In this document: piece after piece, positions 25,576 to 35,580 of the stretch | Layout of the letters: the number at the start of each line of letters is the position of its first letter | How positions within the stretch are numbered: position 1 is the stretch's first letter | Program-made: the position numbers and the translations under genes | Notes under the pieces: generated by a model | Seen by the model: the letters and a program-made list of their open reading frames with translations, nothing else | What the model was told of the DNA's origin: nothing | The model's database searches: none | NCBI GenBank assembly: GCA_029262335.1 | Contig: JAJCZQ010000029.1 | Span: 1-53,109 of the forward strand | Length of the DNA: 53,109 bases | Source of the DNA: Deltaproteobacteria bacterium | Lineage (GTDB): Bacteria > Desulfobacterota_D > UBA1144 > Nemesobacterales > JAJCZQ01 | Direction: 5' to 3'

Positions 25576-25989
25576 TCAGTCGCCCATTACTTTTACAACA
25601 ACCCGCTTTCTCCTTAGGCCGTCGAATTCTGCATAAAAGATCCTCTGCCACGGGCCAAGGTCAAGATCACCATTTGTAACGGGTACAATAACCTGGTGGT
25701 GCATTAACAGGCTCTTAAGGTGTGCATCACCATTGTCTTCACCCGTGTTGTGATGTTTATAGTTCTCATCAAATGGGGCCAGGTGCTCAAGCCATTTCCA
25801 GATATCCTGGAATAGCCCGGGTTCATTGTCATTTACGTATACTGCTGCTGTAATATGCATCGCTGATACTAATACAAACCCTTCCTTTATCTCACTTTTA
25901 AATACGATTTCCCTTATTGTTTCCGTAATGTGGAAAAGTTCTCTTTTATTTTCGGCGTTAAACCATAAATACTCAGTCAGACTTTTCAT
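25576..25989 (-). CDS. YjbQ/UPF0047 family protein
   Basis: 137 residues, the length of this small trimeric family. Conserved segments are [23 protein letters not shown], a His/Asp/Glu-rich stretch [26 protein letters not shown] and [31 protein letters not shown], which ends nearly all members. The family was named secondary thiamine-phosphate synthase from weak complementation activity; the true role is unsettled. First gene of a two-gene unit with the DUF1285-like gene; divergent from dprA with 99 bp between. Confidence 0.92.
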   Translation of the reverse strand: MKSLTEYLWFNAENKRELFHITETIREIVFKSEIKEGFVLVSAMHITAAVYVNDNEPGLFQDIWKWLEHLAPFDENYKHHNTGEDNGDAHLKSLLMHHQVIVPVTNGDLDLGPWQRIFYAEFDGLRRKRVVVKVMGD

Positions 25990-26051
25990 AATTTTTAATC
26001 TCCATAACTAATATTTAAATTGAAAAGTATACAATAACAATTAAAATGTTA

Positions 26052-26057
26052 TATAAT
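26052..26057 (+). promoter_or_regulatory. Possible -10 element (TATAAT) upstream of dprA
   Basis: A perfect TATAAT lies 31 bp before the dprA start codon in the 99-bp divergent region. The best -35-like TTGAAA (26020-26025) is 26 bp away, too far for a standard promoter, so only the -10 match is supported. Confidence 0.3.
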
Positions 26058-26088
26058 TAAATAAACAAGCAACAACGGATACTCAATA

Positions 26089-27195
26089 ATGAATGAGGCT
26101 GTATATCTTTTATCGCTTCAGAATAAGCCGGGGGTAGGGGGCGTTACTCTTAGAAAACTGATTGAATTTTATGGCTCTGCTGAGAATGTATTTAAAGCAG
26201 ATATAAATAATTTGATAAAGTCCGGTGTTATTAATAAAGAATCTGCACAGGCAATAAAAGGTTTTACTAAATGGGACAACTATTTAAATGAGTACAAAAA
26301 TGTTGAAAAAAGCAGATACAATTATATTAAATACAATGACACTAACTATCCGGTTAACCTGATAAATATATATAACATACCTCTTCTCATGCAGTATTAC
26401 GGCGAAATTAAGGAATCGGATAATAATGCAGTTGCGGTAGTAGGATCAAGAAACTGCGATGAATACGGAAGATATATAACAGAAAGTATTGTAAGACAGC
26501 TTGTAGCAAAAGGAATCACTGTTGTAAGCGGAATGGCCAGGGGAATAGACACATTTGCCCACAGGTCTGCAATAAAATATGGCGGCAGGACAATTGCTGT
26601 AATCGGCAGCGGACTTGATATCTGTTATCCTCCGGAAAATAATGAACTCTTCGAAGTTATTTCTGAAAACGGATACGTTCTCTCTGAATATGCACTTGGG
26701 ACTAAACCCGAGAGCGTGAATTTTCCAAGGAGAAACAGGATAATAAGCGGACTCTCACTTGGTGTGCTGGTTATTCAGGCAAATATAAAAAGCGGTGCCT
26801 TAATTACTGCCCAGTATGCCCTTGAGCAGAACAGGGAAGTATTTGCTGTACCTGCAAATATTAATAATAAAAAAAGTTCCGGCTGTAACCTGCTTATTAA
26901 AAAAGGGGCAAAACTCGTAGAAAGTGTTGATGATATAATCTCGGAGATTAGACAGTTCCAGGAAATAATAAAAGAAAAAGAATCAACAAAGGCAGGTCTT
27001 AAGCTGGTACAACTCTCAGAAAGTGAAAAAATAATTTTTTCGCTGCTTACGGATAAGAGGCTTCATATGGATGAATTGCAGATTTCTTCCAAGATGCCTT
27101 CATCGGAGATATTCCCTGTTCTGCTTGATATGGAGATGCAGGGAATAATAAGGGTATTACCCGGCAATTATTACGAACTAACTGAACAGGGATAG
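26089..27195 (+). CDS. dprA: DNA processing protein DprA/Smf
   Basis: 368 residues in three parts. A helical N-terminal region (about 1-75) contains KPGVGGVTLRKLI, a helix-hairpin-helix-like segment. The Rossmann-fold core has VVGSRNCDEYG, VVSGMARGIDTFAHRSA, GSGLDICYPPEN and NFPRRNRIISGLS, all DprA hallmarks. A C-terminal winged-helix-like segment (about 305-368) ends the protein. DprA protects incoming single-stranded DNA and loads RecA in natural transformation. No competence pilus genes are in the window; topA follows two genes later, a frequent dprA neighbour. Confidence 0.95.
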   Translation: MNEAVYLLSLQNKPGVGGVTLRKLIEFYGSAENVFKADINNLIKSGVINKESAQAIKGFTKWDNYLNEYKNVEKSRYNYIKYNDTNYPVNLINIYNIPLLMQYYGEIKESDNNAVAVVGSRNCDEYGRYITESIVRQLVAKGITVVSGMARGIDTFAHRSAIKYGGRTIAVIGSGLDICYPPENNELFEVISENGYVLSEYALGTKPESVNFPRRNRIISGLSLGVLVIQANIKSGALITAQYALEQNREVFAVPANINNKKSSGCNLLIKKGAKLVESVDDIISEIRQFQEIIKEKESTKAGLKLVQLSESEKIIFSLLTDKRLHMDELQISSKMPSSEIFPVLLDMEMQGIIRVLPGNYYELTEQG

Positions 27196-27281
27196 TGTTT
27201 ATTTTCCTGATTATTAAGTTGTTGCTTTAATTTTCTCTTATTATGGTATCATTCTAAAAAATTTTTTTTTGGAGATACTTA

Positions 27282-28580
27282 ATGAATATCGCTGTTGTAG
27301 GTACAGGTTATGTAGGCCTTGTGACAGGCGCATGTTTCGCGGGGAGCGGCAATAATGTAATTTGTGTTGATATAGACGAAGGCAAGGTAGAGAGTCTTAA
27401 AAACAGTGTTATACCCTTTTATGAGCCCGGACTTGAAGATGTTGTAAAAACTAATATCGAAGAAGGCCGTCTAAGTTTTACCTCTGATGCAAAGGCAGCA
27501 ATAGAGAATTCTTCCATTATTTTTATCGCCGTGGGTACTCCGCAATCTGAAAATGGTGCTGCTGATATAACTTATGTTCTTAATGTAGCAAAAACTATTG
27601 GTGAATATATTAATGATTATAAAGTTGTTGTAACAAAAAGTACGGTACCGGTAGGGACAACGGAAAAAGTACGGGATACCATCAAATCTTTATCAGATAT
27701 TGAATTTGATGTTGCTTCAAATCCGGAATTTTTAAAAGAAGGGGCAGCAGTAGAGGATTTTTTAAAACCCGAAAGAGTAGTGATAGGTATTGAAAACCAA
27801 AGAGCTGGTGAAATCTTAAAGGAGCTGTATTCACCCTTTATGCGTTCACAGGACAGGGCCATAATTGTTTCAATAAGATCATCCGAACTATCAAAATATG
27901 CTTCTAATGCTATGCTTGCAACAAGAATATCCTTTATGAATGAAGTAGCCAAATTATGCGAACTTGTAGGCGCTGATGTCTCAGATGTAAGGTCTGTTAT
28001 GGGATCCGACAAAAGAATCGGAAGGCATTTCTTATACCCGGGGCTTGGCTATGGGGGATCATGTTTTCCAAAAGATGTAAGAGCACTTGTTAATACAGCT
28101 AAAGAAAATAGTTATGATTTAAAAATCTGCGGTTCTGTAGACGATGTCAATAATGAACAAAGAATTCATTTTCTCGATAAAATAAAAAATTATTTTAAGG
28201 ATGAAATTAAGAACAAAAAAATTGGAATCTGGGGACTTTCTTTTAAACCTAATACCGATGATATAAGGGAAGCACCATCGCTTTTCCTTATAGAAAAACT
28301 TCTTGAGCTGGGTGCTGTGATTTCAGTTCATGACCCTTCATCAATGCACCATGTTATGGAAATCTTTGGTGAAAGAATCGAATACTCCAAAACAAATTAT
28401 GATGCTTGTAAAGATAAAGATGCACTTGTAATTTGTACAGAGTGGAGTGAATACCGTCAGCCTGATTTTAATCATATAAGTTCAGTTATGAATTCAAATG
28501 TAATATTTGACGGCAGGAATCTTTATAATCGAAGGATGCTTGAGAAATCGGGATTTAAGTATTTTGCAATAGGTATATAA
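27282..28580 (+). CDS. ugd: UDP-glucose 6-dehydrogenase
   Basis: 432 residues. The NAD-binding motif GTGYVGLVTG is at 7-16, and the catalytic cysteine is C261 in GLGYGGSCFPKD. The conserved SNPEFLKEGAAVEDF (146-160), KYASNAMLATRISFMNE and C-terminal GLSFKPNTDDIREAPS complete the UDP-glucose dehydrogenase fold. It makes UDP-glucuronic acid. The epimerase gene begins 19 bp downstream, so the two should give UDP-galacturonic acid for surface glycans. GGAG precedes the ATG. Confidence 0.95.
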   Translation: MNIAVVGTGYVGLVTGACFAGSGNNVICVDIDEGKVESLKNSVIPFYEPGLEDVVKTNIEEGRLSFTSDAKAAIENSSIIFIAVGTPQSENGAADITYVLNVAKTIGEYINDYKVVVTKSTVPVGTTEKVRDTIKSLSDIEFDVASNPEFLKEGAAVEDFLKPERVVIGIENQRAGEILKELYSPFMRSQDRAIIVSIRSSELSKYASNAMLATRISFMNEVAKLCELVGADVSDVRSVMGSDKRIGRHFLYPGLGYGGSCFPKDVRALVNTAKENSYDLKICGSVDDVNNEQRIHFLDKIKNYFKDEIKNKKIGIWGLSFKPNTDDIREAPSLFLIEKLLELGAVISVHDPSSMHHVMEIFGERIEYSKTNYDACKDKDALVICTEWSEYRQPDFNHISSVMNSNVIFDGRNLYNRRMLEKSGFKYFAIGI

Positions 28581-28599
28581 AAACTAAAAAAAAGATAAA

Positions 28600-29577
28600 A
28601 TGAATATTATTGTATCAGGATGTGCAGGATTTATTGGATCAAGGGTATGTGAAATACTTATTAATAAGGGCCATTCTGTGATTGGAATAGATAATCTAAA
28701 TGAAGCATATGACAATAAATTAAAAATATACCGCCTCAATAAACTGAAAGAATCAGATAGTTTTAAATATTATAAATATGACATTACCGATATAGCTTCT
28801 CTTGAAAATATATTTTTAAACAATTCGGATATAGATGCTGTAATTAATCTAGCAGCAAGGGCCGGGGTGAGGGCCAGTATACAGATGCCCCAGGAGTATA
28901 TAAATACCAATGTTGTCGGTACTGTTAATCTTCTCGAATTATGTATAAAAAATAACGTTACTAAGTTTGTACAGGCCTCAACATCAAGTTTGTACGGTGA
29001 AAATAAAACACCTTTCAAAGAAGATATGAATACTGACAGAACCCTTTCTCCATATGCAGCATCAAAGAAAGCGGCTGAAAATATCTGTTACACTTACAAC
29101 AAGCTGTATGGAATTGATATTTCTGTCCTAAGATATTTTACCGTATATGGACCTGCAGGAAGGCCTGACATGAGCCCCTTCAGGTTTATCAGATGGATAA
29201 CGGAGGAAGAGGACCTGATACTTTACGGAGATGGCAATCATGAACGCGATTTTACCTATGTGGATGATATAGCCGAGGGCACAATCTTAGCGCTTAAGAA
29301 GGTAGGATTTGAAATAATAAATCTCGGTAATGATCAACCACTAAAAATGAAAGAATTAATTTCACAAATTGAAGTCTTAACGGATAAGAAAGCCAGGATA
29401 ATTAATAAATCAGAACAAAAAGCCGATGTTCATGCAACATGGGCTGAAATTCTCAAAGCAAGAAATATACTTGGCTGGGAACCAAAATATAATCTTGAAG
29501 AAGGTATAGCATTATCAGTAGAATGGTATAAAAATAACAGAGAATTTGCCAGGAGCATTGATATTGCACTAAATTAA
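28600..29577 (+). CDS. NAD-dependent sugar-nucleotide epimerase, probable UDP-glucuronate 4-epimerase
   Basis: 325 residues, an extended short-chain dehydrogenase. GCAGFIGS at 7-14 binds NAD; Ser/Tyr/Lys catalytic residues are STSSLYG and Y152/K156 in SPYAASKKAAE. LAARAGVRASIQMPQEY is characteristic of UDP-glucuronate 4-epimerases and related enzymes. YGDGNHERDFTYVDDI is the conserved substrate loop. The immediately upstream ugd supplies UDP-glucuronate, which supports this substrate, though UDP-glucose or N-acetyl forms are not excluded by sequence alone. Confidence 0.85.
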   Translation: MNIIVSGCAGFIGSRVCEILINKGHSVIGIDNLNEAYDNKLKIYRLNKLKESDSFKYYKYDITDIASLENIFLNNSDIDAVINLAARAGVRASIQMPQEYINTNVVGTVNLLELCIKNNVTKFVQASTSSLYGENKTPFKEDMNTDRTLSPYAASKKAAENICYTYNKLYGIDISVLRYFTVYGPAGRPDMSPFRFIRWITEEEDLILYGDGNHERDFTYVDDIAEGTILALKKVGFEIINLGNDQPLKMKELISQIEVLTDKKARIINKSEQKADVHATWAEILKARNILGWEPKYNLEEGIALSVEWYKNNREFARSIDIALN

Positions 29578-29688
29578 ATTGTAAATATTATTTTATTAAT
29601 TATAGCTATATTTAGAAGGGTAAAAAGAATGGCGGTATTGTCTTTTATTCTTATTTAGGTATTAAGTTCACAAAATTGGATTATAAAA

Positions 29689-31800
29689 ATGCCAAAATCA
29701 TTAGTGATTGTAGAATCACCTGCAAAAGCAAAAACAATTAAAAAGTATCTAGGAAGCGACTTTCAGGTTGAAGCTTCTTCCGGACACTTAATAGACCTTC
29801 CAAGCAGCAGACTTGGTGTAGACATAGAGGAAGGTTTCAGGCCTGATTATATCGTAATAAGAGGCAAGAAAAAATACCTTAACCAGCTGGAGAAAGCTGC
29901 AAATAAAGCCGAAAAGGTGTATCTGGCTTCTGACCCCGACAGAGAGGGTGAAGCGATAGCCTGGCACATTGCCAATAAACTCAATCTTGGAGATAAGGCT
30001 GAAAGGGTCTTGTTCCATGAGATTACAAAAAATGCGGTCCTTGAATCCATTAATAACCCGACAAAAATAAGTAAAGACAGGTTTGAAGCCCAGCAGGCAA
30101 GGCGTATTCTTGACAGAATTGTCGGATACAAAGTAAGTCCTATACTCTGGAAAAAAGTCAGAAGGGGGCTGAGTGCCGGACGTGTACAGAGTGTAGCACT
30201 CAACCTGGTGGTATTAAGGGAAAGAGAGATTGAGAAATTTGTACCAAGGGAATACTGGTCACTTGATGCATTAGTAAAAAAGAAGACAGATAACGAATCA
30301 GCTTCTTTCCTTTCGTCTATTCACAGTTTTAAAGGTGAAAAAATTGAACTTAACAATGAAAAAGAAACCAACGAAGTTTTAGAATCAATAAAAGAAAAAG
30401 ATTTTGTAGTTGATAAAATCACAAGAAAAGAAAGATCCAGGAAATCACTTGCACCTTTTATAACAAGTACTCTTCAGCAGGACGCATCAAGAAAACTGGG
30501 GTTTTCAGTAAGAAAGACAATGACTCTTGCGCAGAAACTTTATGAAGGGATAGAGCTTGGTAGTGAAGGCCCGGTAGGTTTAATAACCTATATGAGAACT
30601 GACTCTGTAAGGTTATCTGAGAATGCACTTGAAGAAATCAGAAATTTTATAACAAATATCTATGGGAATAACTACCTTCCCGATAAGGCTAATACTTTTA
30701 AAGTTAAAAAATCCGCACAGAACGCCCATGAAGCTATAAGGCCTACATTTGTTGATAAAACACCTGAAGAACTAAGGAAGTATCTCGGTAAAGATGAGTT
30801 CAGGCTTTATGATCTTATTTGGAAAAGGCTTGTAAGCAGTCAGATGAAGCCGGCCATTTATGACCAGACAAGTGTTGATATAAAAGTAGGTGAAGCCAAG
30901 TTCAGGGCTACCGGTTCCATAATTAAATTTGACGGTTTTACCAGGATATATACAGAAGGTAAGGAAGAAGAAGAAAAGAACGAAGATAAGAAAGATGAAA
31001 GCAGGATTCTTCCGGTTTTGGAAGAGGGTGAAGTACTTGATTTCTTAAACTTCGACCCGAAACAGCATTTTACACAGCCGCCACCAAGGTTTACAGAAAG
31101 TTCACTTGTTAAGGAACTTGAGGAAAAAGGTATTGGCCGTCCATCAACATATGCAGCTATCCTCTATACAATACAGGACAGGGGATATGTAACCAGTGAA
31201 AGAAAACGCTTAAGCCCAACGTTACTCGGATGCTCTGTAAATGACCTTCTCATTGAAGGGTTCCCGGAAATTATGGATGTACAGTTTACGGCGGAAATGG
31301 AAGAAAAACTTGATAGTGTTGAAGAAGGGAATGTAAACTGGGTAGATTTACTCCAGGGATTTTATACCGGTTTTGCAAAAAGACTGGATGAGGCAGAAGA
31401 AACACTTAAAAGCCTTAAGGTAGAAGGTATCCCTACTGATATATCATGTGAACAGTGCAACTCTCCGATGATTGTTAAATGGGGAAGAAGAGGGGAGTTT
31501 CTTTCATGCTCTAAATACCCCGACTGTAAAAATGCCAAACCGTTTGATTATGATGAAGATGGCAAAATCAGGATAAAAGAAAAAGTAGCACCGGAAATAC
31601 GTGAAGATGTTAAATGTGAAAATTGCGGTAAGCATATGGTAGTAAGGCAGAGCAGGTATGGTAAATTTCTCGGCTGTTCCGGCTACCCGGAATGTAAAAC
31701 CATCGTAAAAATGAATAAAGATGGAGACCCGATAAAAGAAGTTAAGAAAGAAAAAGAAACAAAAGAAGAAAAAACTGAAAAAGACGCAAGTACAGCATAA
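29689..31800 (+). CDS. topA: DNA topoisomerase I
   Basis: 703 residues. The TOPRIM domain starts SLVIVESPAKAKTIKKYLG and has the acidic SDPDREGEAIAWH (D82, D84). The catalytic tyrosine is Y301 in GLITYMRTDSVRLS. IGRPSTYAAI marks the central domain. A Lys/Glu-rich insert near 425-440 is notable. Two C4 zinc ribbons end the protein: CEQC...CSKYPDC and CENCGK...CSGYPEC, followed by a highly charged Lys/Glu tail. Type IA topoisomerases relax negative supercoils. recG follows on the same strand after 40 bp. Confidence 0.97.
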   Translation: MPKSLVIVESPAKAKTIKKYLGSDFQVEASSGHLIDLPSSRLGVDIEEGFRPDYIVIRGKKKYLNQLEKAANKAEKVYLASDPDREGEAIAWHIANKLNLGDKAERVLFHEITKNAVLESINNPTKISKDRFEAQQARRILDRIVGYKVSPILWKKVRRGLSAGRVQSVALNLVVLREREIEKFVPREYWSLDALVKKKTDNESASFLSSIHSFKGEKIELNNEKETNEVLESIKEKDFVVDKITRKERSRKSLAPFITSTLQQDASRKLGFSVRKTMTLAQKLYEGIELGSEGPVGLITYMRTDSVRLSENALEEIRNFITNIYGNNYLPDKANTFKVKKSAQNAHEAIRPTFVDKTPEELRKYLGKDEFRLYDLIWKRLVSSQMKPAIYDQTSVDIKVGEAKFRATGSIIKFDGFTRIYTEGKEEEEKNEDKKDESRILPVLEEGEVLDFLNFDPKQHFTQPPPRFTESSLVKELEEKGIGRPSTYAAILYTIQDRGYVTSERKRLSPTLLGCSVNDLLIEGFPEIMDVQFTAEMEEKLDSVEEGNVNWVDLLQGFYTGFAKRLDEAEETLKSLKVEGIPTDISCEQCNSPMIVKWGRRGEFLSCSKYPDCKNAKPFDYDEDGKIRIKEKVAPEIREDVKCENCGKHMVVRQSRYGKFLGCSGYPECKTIVKMNKDGDPIKEVKKEKETKEEKTEKDASTA

Positions 31801-31840
31801 GCTGTTCTCATTTTTTATATATCCTGTAAAATAAGGTTTG

Positions 31841-34306
31841 ATGTCTACAGATCTTGCCCACCAACTTGAAGTACTGGAAAAACCTCTTAAATTTGCTTCT
31901 AAAAACAGTTTTAAAAACCTTAGTAAAGTAAAAAATCTCGAAAAAGTTATAGATGATATCTCCCTAAAGATAATTTCAGAAGTACGGGATTTAAAAATAA
32001 AAAAAGAATTATCAGTTATTAAGGATAGTTTTAATAACTTCGAAAATAAATCTTATGACAACAAAGTATCTATTATTAACAGTGCGTTACAGCATATAGT
32101 TAATCTAAATAATAGTTGCTCTTCCCAAAGCAATTCTACTCAGAGTCAGGAAAAAGATAGTAAAGGAGAGTTGAATTTAAGTGACCCGGTGCGTTATTTA
32201 AAAGGTGTTGGGCCAAGGATATCTGAACTGTTATCAAAAAAAGATATTCAATGTATAGAGGATCTTTTGTTCTATTTTCCCAGGAAATATGAAGACAGGC
32301 GAAATATAAAAAAAATATCTTCAATAAATAAAATTGAAAGGGTTGTTGTTTTTGGAAATATTATAGATTTAAATGTAACGAGAATGAGGTCCAGGAGAAT
32401 ATTTAATGTTTTGATCTCTGACGGTACAGGAACTTTAAACCTGGTCTGGTTTACCGCAAACGAAAAATATCTGAAAAAAACATATACGCCGGGTGCAAAG
32501 ATTGTTGTAAGCGGTGAAGTCTCATATAATAAATATAAAAAAAACTTACAGATAATACATCCAAGGCCCGAGGATGTAGAAATATATGCTGAAGATGAAG
32601 ATACAGAAGATACAACTCACTTTGGCAGAATTGTCCCAATCTATCCACTAACCGAAGGACTTACACAAAAAAGAATCAGGAGTATTCTAAAAATAGTTGT
32701 CGACGGGTTTGCAGACGGATTAAGTGATATAATTCCCGATCCAATAAGAAAAGAGTATAAACTGAGCAGCATTTCCGAGTCTGTAAAGGAAGTACAGTTC
32801 CCAAAATCAACAGAAAAAATTATAGATATAAGTTCTACTCAGGATATTTATGGTTCCATAGCTCACAGAACAGTTTCATTTTTTGAATTTTTTCTACTTG
32901 AGATTGGCCTTAGCCTTAAAAAGAAAGAGTTTAAACAAAATAAGGGTATTTCGTTTAAGAGCGAAGGTAAGTTAGTTAAAAAATTTATTTCTGTATTGCC
33001 TTTTAAAATCACAAGTGCCCAGGAAAGGGTATTGGGAGAAATATATGAGAACATGAATTTGTCTTATCCCATGAACAGGCTGCTGCAGGGTGATGTAGGC
33101 AGCGGTAAGACCATTGTCTCGGTTATATCTATGCTGACTGCTGTTGAAAACGGTTATCAGTCCGTATTAATGGCACCGACTGAAATACTTTGTGAACAGC
33201 ATTTTAGTACTATCTCAAAGATGCTTGAGAAATTCGGTATAAAAGTCGTATTACTAAAAAGCGGAATTAAAGCTAAAGAAAAAAAGACAATCAATAACTT
33301 AATAAGCTCTGGTGAAGCTCACATAGTAGTTGGTACTCATGCCCTTATAGAAGATAACGTTAAATTTAAAAACCTTGGATTTGTAGTGATTGATGAGCAA
33401 CACCGCTTTGGTGTTCTGCAAAGGGCAAGACTCATGGATAAAGGGCAAAGCCCTGATGTGCTTGTTATGACTGCAACACCTATACCACGGACATTGGCTA
33501 TAACTGTTTACGGGGACCTTGATATTTCCGTCATTGATGAACTGCCGCCAGGCAGAAAAGAAATATCGACTAAACTTTATAAAGACAGTAAACGAAACAG
33601 ATTAGAAATATATAATACTATTAAAAAAGAACTGGATAAAGGCAGGCAGTGTTATGTTGTATGCCCTTTTATTGACGAGTCCGAAAACCCTGATTTTCAG
33701 CATATTAAATATGCAACTAAAGAGTTTGAAACACTAAGTAGTGAAATATTCCCGGAATTTAAGGTTGGGTTACTTCACGGCAGGATGAATAATGAAGAAA
33801 AAGAATCAGTTATGAAAGAATTTCTTTCAAACAAAGTACAGCTGCTTGTATCAACTACTGTAGTCGAGGTAGGGGTTGATGTCTCAAATGCGACAATAAT
33901 GTTAATTGAAAATTCTGAGAGATACGGATTATCCCAGCTTCACCAGCTAAGGGGTAGGATAGGGAGAGGCAGCAGTAAGTCGGTCTGTATGCTTGTAGCT
34001 AACTATGCATTATCGGAAAATGCCGATTATAAACTGGATATTATGACTAAGACAAATGATGGATTTAAAATTGCTGAGGCGGACTTAAAGCTCAGAGGCC
34101 CCGGTGATTTCCTGGGGACAAAGCAATCAGGTATACCAACTTTTAATTTTGCTAATATTATAAGAGACTGGAAAATATTATCAGAGGCAAGGGACAGTGC
34201 ATTAAAACTTGTTAGTTCGGATCCGGAATTAACAAGTGCCCCTAAATTAAAACAGCTTGTAGAAAAGAAATGGGGTGAAATGCTGGAGCTTAACCTTATA
34301 TCCTGA
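31841..34306 (+). CDS. recG: ATP-dependent DNA helicase RecG
   Basis: 821 residues from ATG 31841 with AAGG upstream; an adjacent in-frame TTG at 31838 adds one residue and is less likely. A helical N-terminal extension (about 1-115) precedes the usual RecG wedge/OB region (DPVRYLKGVGPRISELLSKK, then VVVFGNIIDLNV). Helicase motifs: QGDVGSGKT (Walker A), VGTHALIEDNV, DEQHRFGVLQRA (DEXH box), MTATPIPRTLAI and the C-terminal RLRG-like LHQLRGRIGRG. RecG remodels stalled forks and branched DNA. The extension is longer than in E. coli RecG (693 residues), as seen in several other phyla. sucB converges 10 bp away. Confidence 0.96.
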   Translation: MSTDLAHQLEVLEKPLKFASKNSFKNLSKVKNLEKVIDDISLKIISEVRDLKIKKELSVIKDSFNNFENKSYDNKVSIINSALQHIVNLNNSCSSQSNSTQSQEKDSKGELNLSDPVRYLKGVGPRISELLSKKDIQCIEDLLFYFPRKYEDRRNIKKISSINKIERVVVFGNIIDLNVTRMRSRRIFNVLISDGTGTLNLVWFTANEKYLKKTYTPGAKIVVSGEVSYNKYKKNLQIIHPRPEDVEIYAEDEDTEDTTHFGRIVPIYPLTEGLTQKRIRSILKIVVDGFADGLSDIIPDPIRKEYKLSSISESVKEVQFPKSTEKIIDISSTQDIYGSIAHRTVSFFEFFLLEIGLSLKKKEFKQNKGISFKSEGKLVKKFISVLPFKITSAQERVLGEIYENMNLSYPMNRLLQGDVGSGKTIVSVISMLTAVENGYQSVLMAPTEILCEQHFSTISKMLEKFGIKVVLLKSGIKAKEKKTINNLISSGEAHIVVGTHALIEDNVKFKNLGFVVIDEQHRFGVLQRARLMDKGQSPDVLVMTATPIPRTLAITVYGDLDISVIDELPPGRKEISTKLYKDSKRNRLEIYNTIKKELDKGRQCYVVCPFIDESENPDFQHIKYATKEFETLSSEIFPEFKVGLLHGRMNNEEKESVMKEFLSNKVQLLVSTTVVEVGVDVSNATIMLIENSERYGLSQLHQLRGRIGRGSSKSVCMLVANYALSENADYKLDIMTKTNDGFKIAEADLKLRGPGDFLGTKQSGIPTFNFANIIRDWKILSEARDSALKLVSSDPELTSAPKLKQLVEKKWGEMLELNLIS

Positions 34307-34316
34307 TCCTTATAAA

Positions 34317-35555
34317 TTACCCTTCAATCAAAAGTGCTTCGGGGTCTTCTATAAGTTCTTTAATCTTTACAAGATACTGTACGGCTTCTTTGCCGTCTAC
34401 AATCCTGTGGTCATAACTTAGTGCAACATACATCATCGGCCTTATGACTATTTCACCATCAATCACAACAGGTTTCTGGTCGATTTTATGAAGACCAAGA
34501 ATTCCTACCTGCGGCGGGTTGATAATTGGCGTGCTCATAAGTGATCCAAATACGCCGCCATTAGTTATCGAAAATGTGCCACCCATAAGTTCATCGAGAG
34601 TAAGTGACCCGTCATTGGCTTTTACGGCATAATCTTTTACATCCTGCTCAATCTCTGCAAAACTTTTTCTGTCTGCTTCACGAATTACCGGCACTACAAG
34701 GCCCTCATCAGCACCAATGGCAACACCGATATCGTAATAGTTCTTGTAAACAATTTCTTCATCCTGAATCTCGGCATTTAGTTCAGGGAAAAGTTTTAGT
34801 GCACCTACACATGCTTTTACGAAGAAAGAAGAAAAACCAAGTCCTACGCCGTATTTTTCCTTAAATTCATCTTTCCTTCTTTTTCTGAGACTCATAACAC
34901 TGCTCATATCAATTTCGTTGAATGTTGTTAGGATTGCAGCGCTGTTTTGTGCCTCTTTTAGACGCCTTGCTATAGTCCTTCTTCTACGGGACATCTTAAC
35001 CCTTCTTTCGCGGTCTGAGTTTAGCTGTGAAAGAGACGGGAAAAGATCATTTGTCACTGTGCCTGTAACATTCTCGGATTTTGCAGTTTTTTCAGGGAAT
35101 GATTGTAAATGTTTGTTAACATCATCTTTAGTAATTTTATTGCCTACTCCTGTTGGAGCTACATTTGCAAGATCAATGTTTTCCTGTTTTGCTATGTTTT
35201 GGGCTACAGGTGTAGCTTTGATTTCATTATTTGGGGCTGGTGTGTCATTTTTTATTTCTTCAGTCTTTACCTGTGGGGACTGACCTTCTGTTTTAGGACT
35301 GCTTTCTTTCGGTTTGGCTGAAGAATCAATTGATCCAAGTACATCACCAACTTCAACATCTTCATTTTCAATTCTTCCGATAGATTTTAATACACCACTT
35401 GTCTCTGCAGCAACCTCAAAGTTAGCCTTTTCAGTTTCAAGTTCAAGGATTGTATCACCTGTGTTTACAAAATCTCCTTCCTGTTTAACCCATTTGATAA
35501 TGGTAGCTTCAAGAACGGAATCTCCTAAGTGTGGTACTAAAATATCGGTAGCCAT
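34317..35555 (-). CDS. sucB: Dihydrolipoamide succinyltransferase (2-oxoglutarate dehydrogenase E2)
   Basis: 412 residues in three domains. The lipoyl domain (1-75) has the lipoylated lysine K43 in [12 protein letters not shown] Pro/Lys/Thr-rich linker leads to the peripheral subunit-binding domain (about 117-150, with [17 protein letters not shown]). The catalytic domain ends [16 protein letters not shown], containing the active-site His and Asp. It follows sucA by 25 bp, so E1 and E2 of the TCA-cycle complex are co-transcribed. No lpd (E3) gene lies in the window. Confidence 0.95.
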   Translation of the reverse strand: MATDILVPHLGDSVLEATIIKWVKQEGDFVNTGDTILELETEKANFEVAAETSGVLKSIGRIENEDVEVGDVLGSIDSSAKPKESSPKTEGQSPQVKTEEIKNDTPAPNNEIKATPVAQNIAKQENIDLANVAPTGVGNKITKDDVNKHLQSFPEKTAKSENVTGTVTNDLFPSLSQLNSDRERRVKMSRRRRTIARRLKEAQNSAAILTTFNEIDMSSVMSLRKRRKDEFKEKYGVGLGFSSFFVKACVGALKLFPELNAEIQDEEIVYKNYYDIGVAIGADEGLVVPVIREADRKSFAEIEQDVKDYAVKANDGSLTLDELMGGTFSITNGGVFGSLMSTPIINPPQVGILGLHKIDQKPVVIDGEIVIRPMMYVALSYDHRIVDGKEAVQYLVKIKELIEDPEALLIEG

Positions 35556-35580
35556 ATAAAATCTCCAGAATAGTTATTTA

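Noticed and set aside
31838-31840. TTG immediately before the recG ATG as start
   Set aside because: An ATG follows directly and is the stronger initiator; the difference is one residue.
34250-34330. Bidirectional terminator between recG and sucB
   Set aside because: The 10-bp gap and flanks contain no stem with a T-run in either direction.
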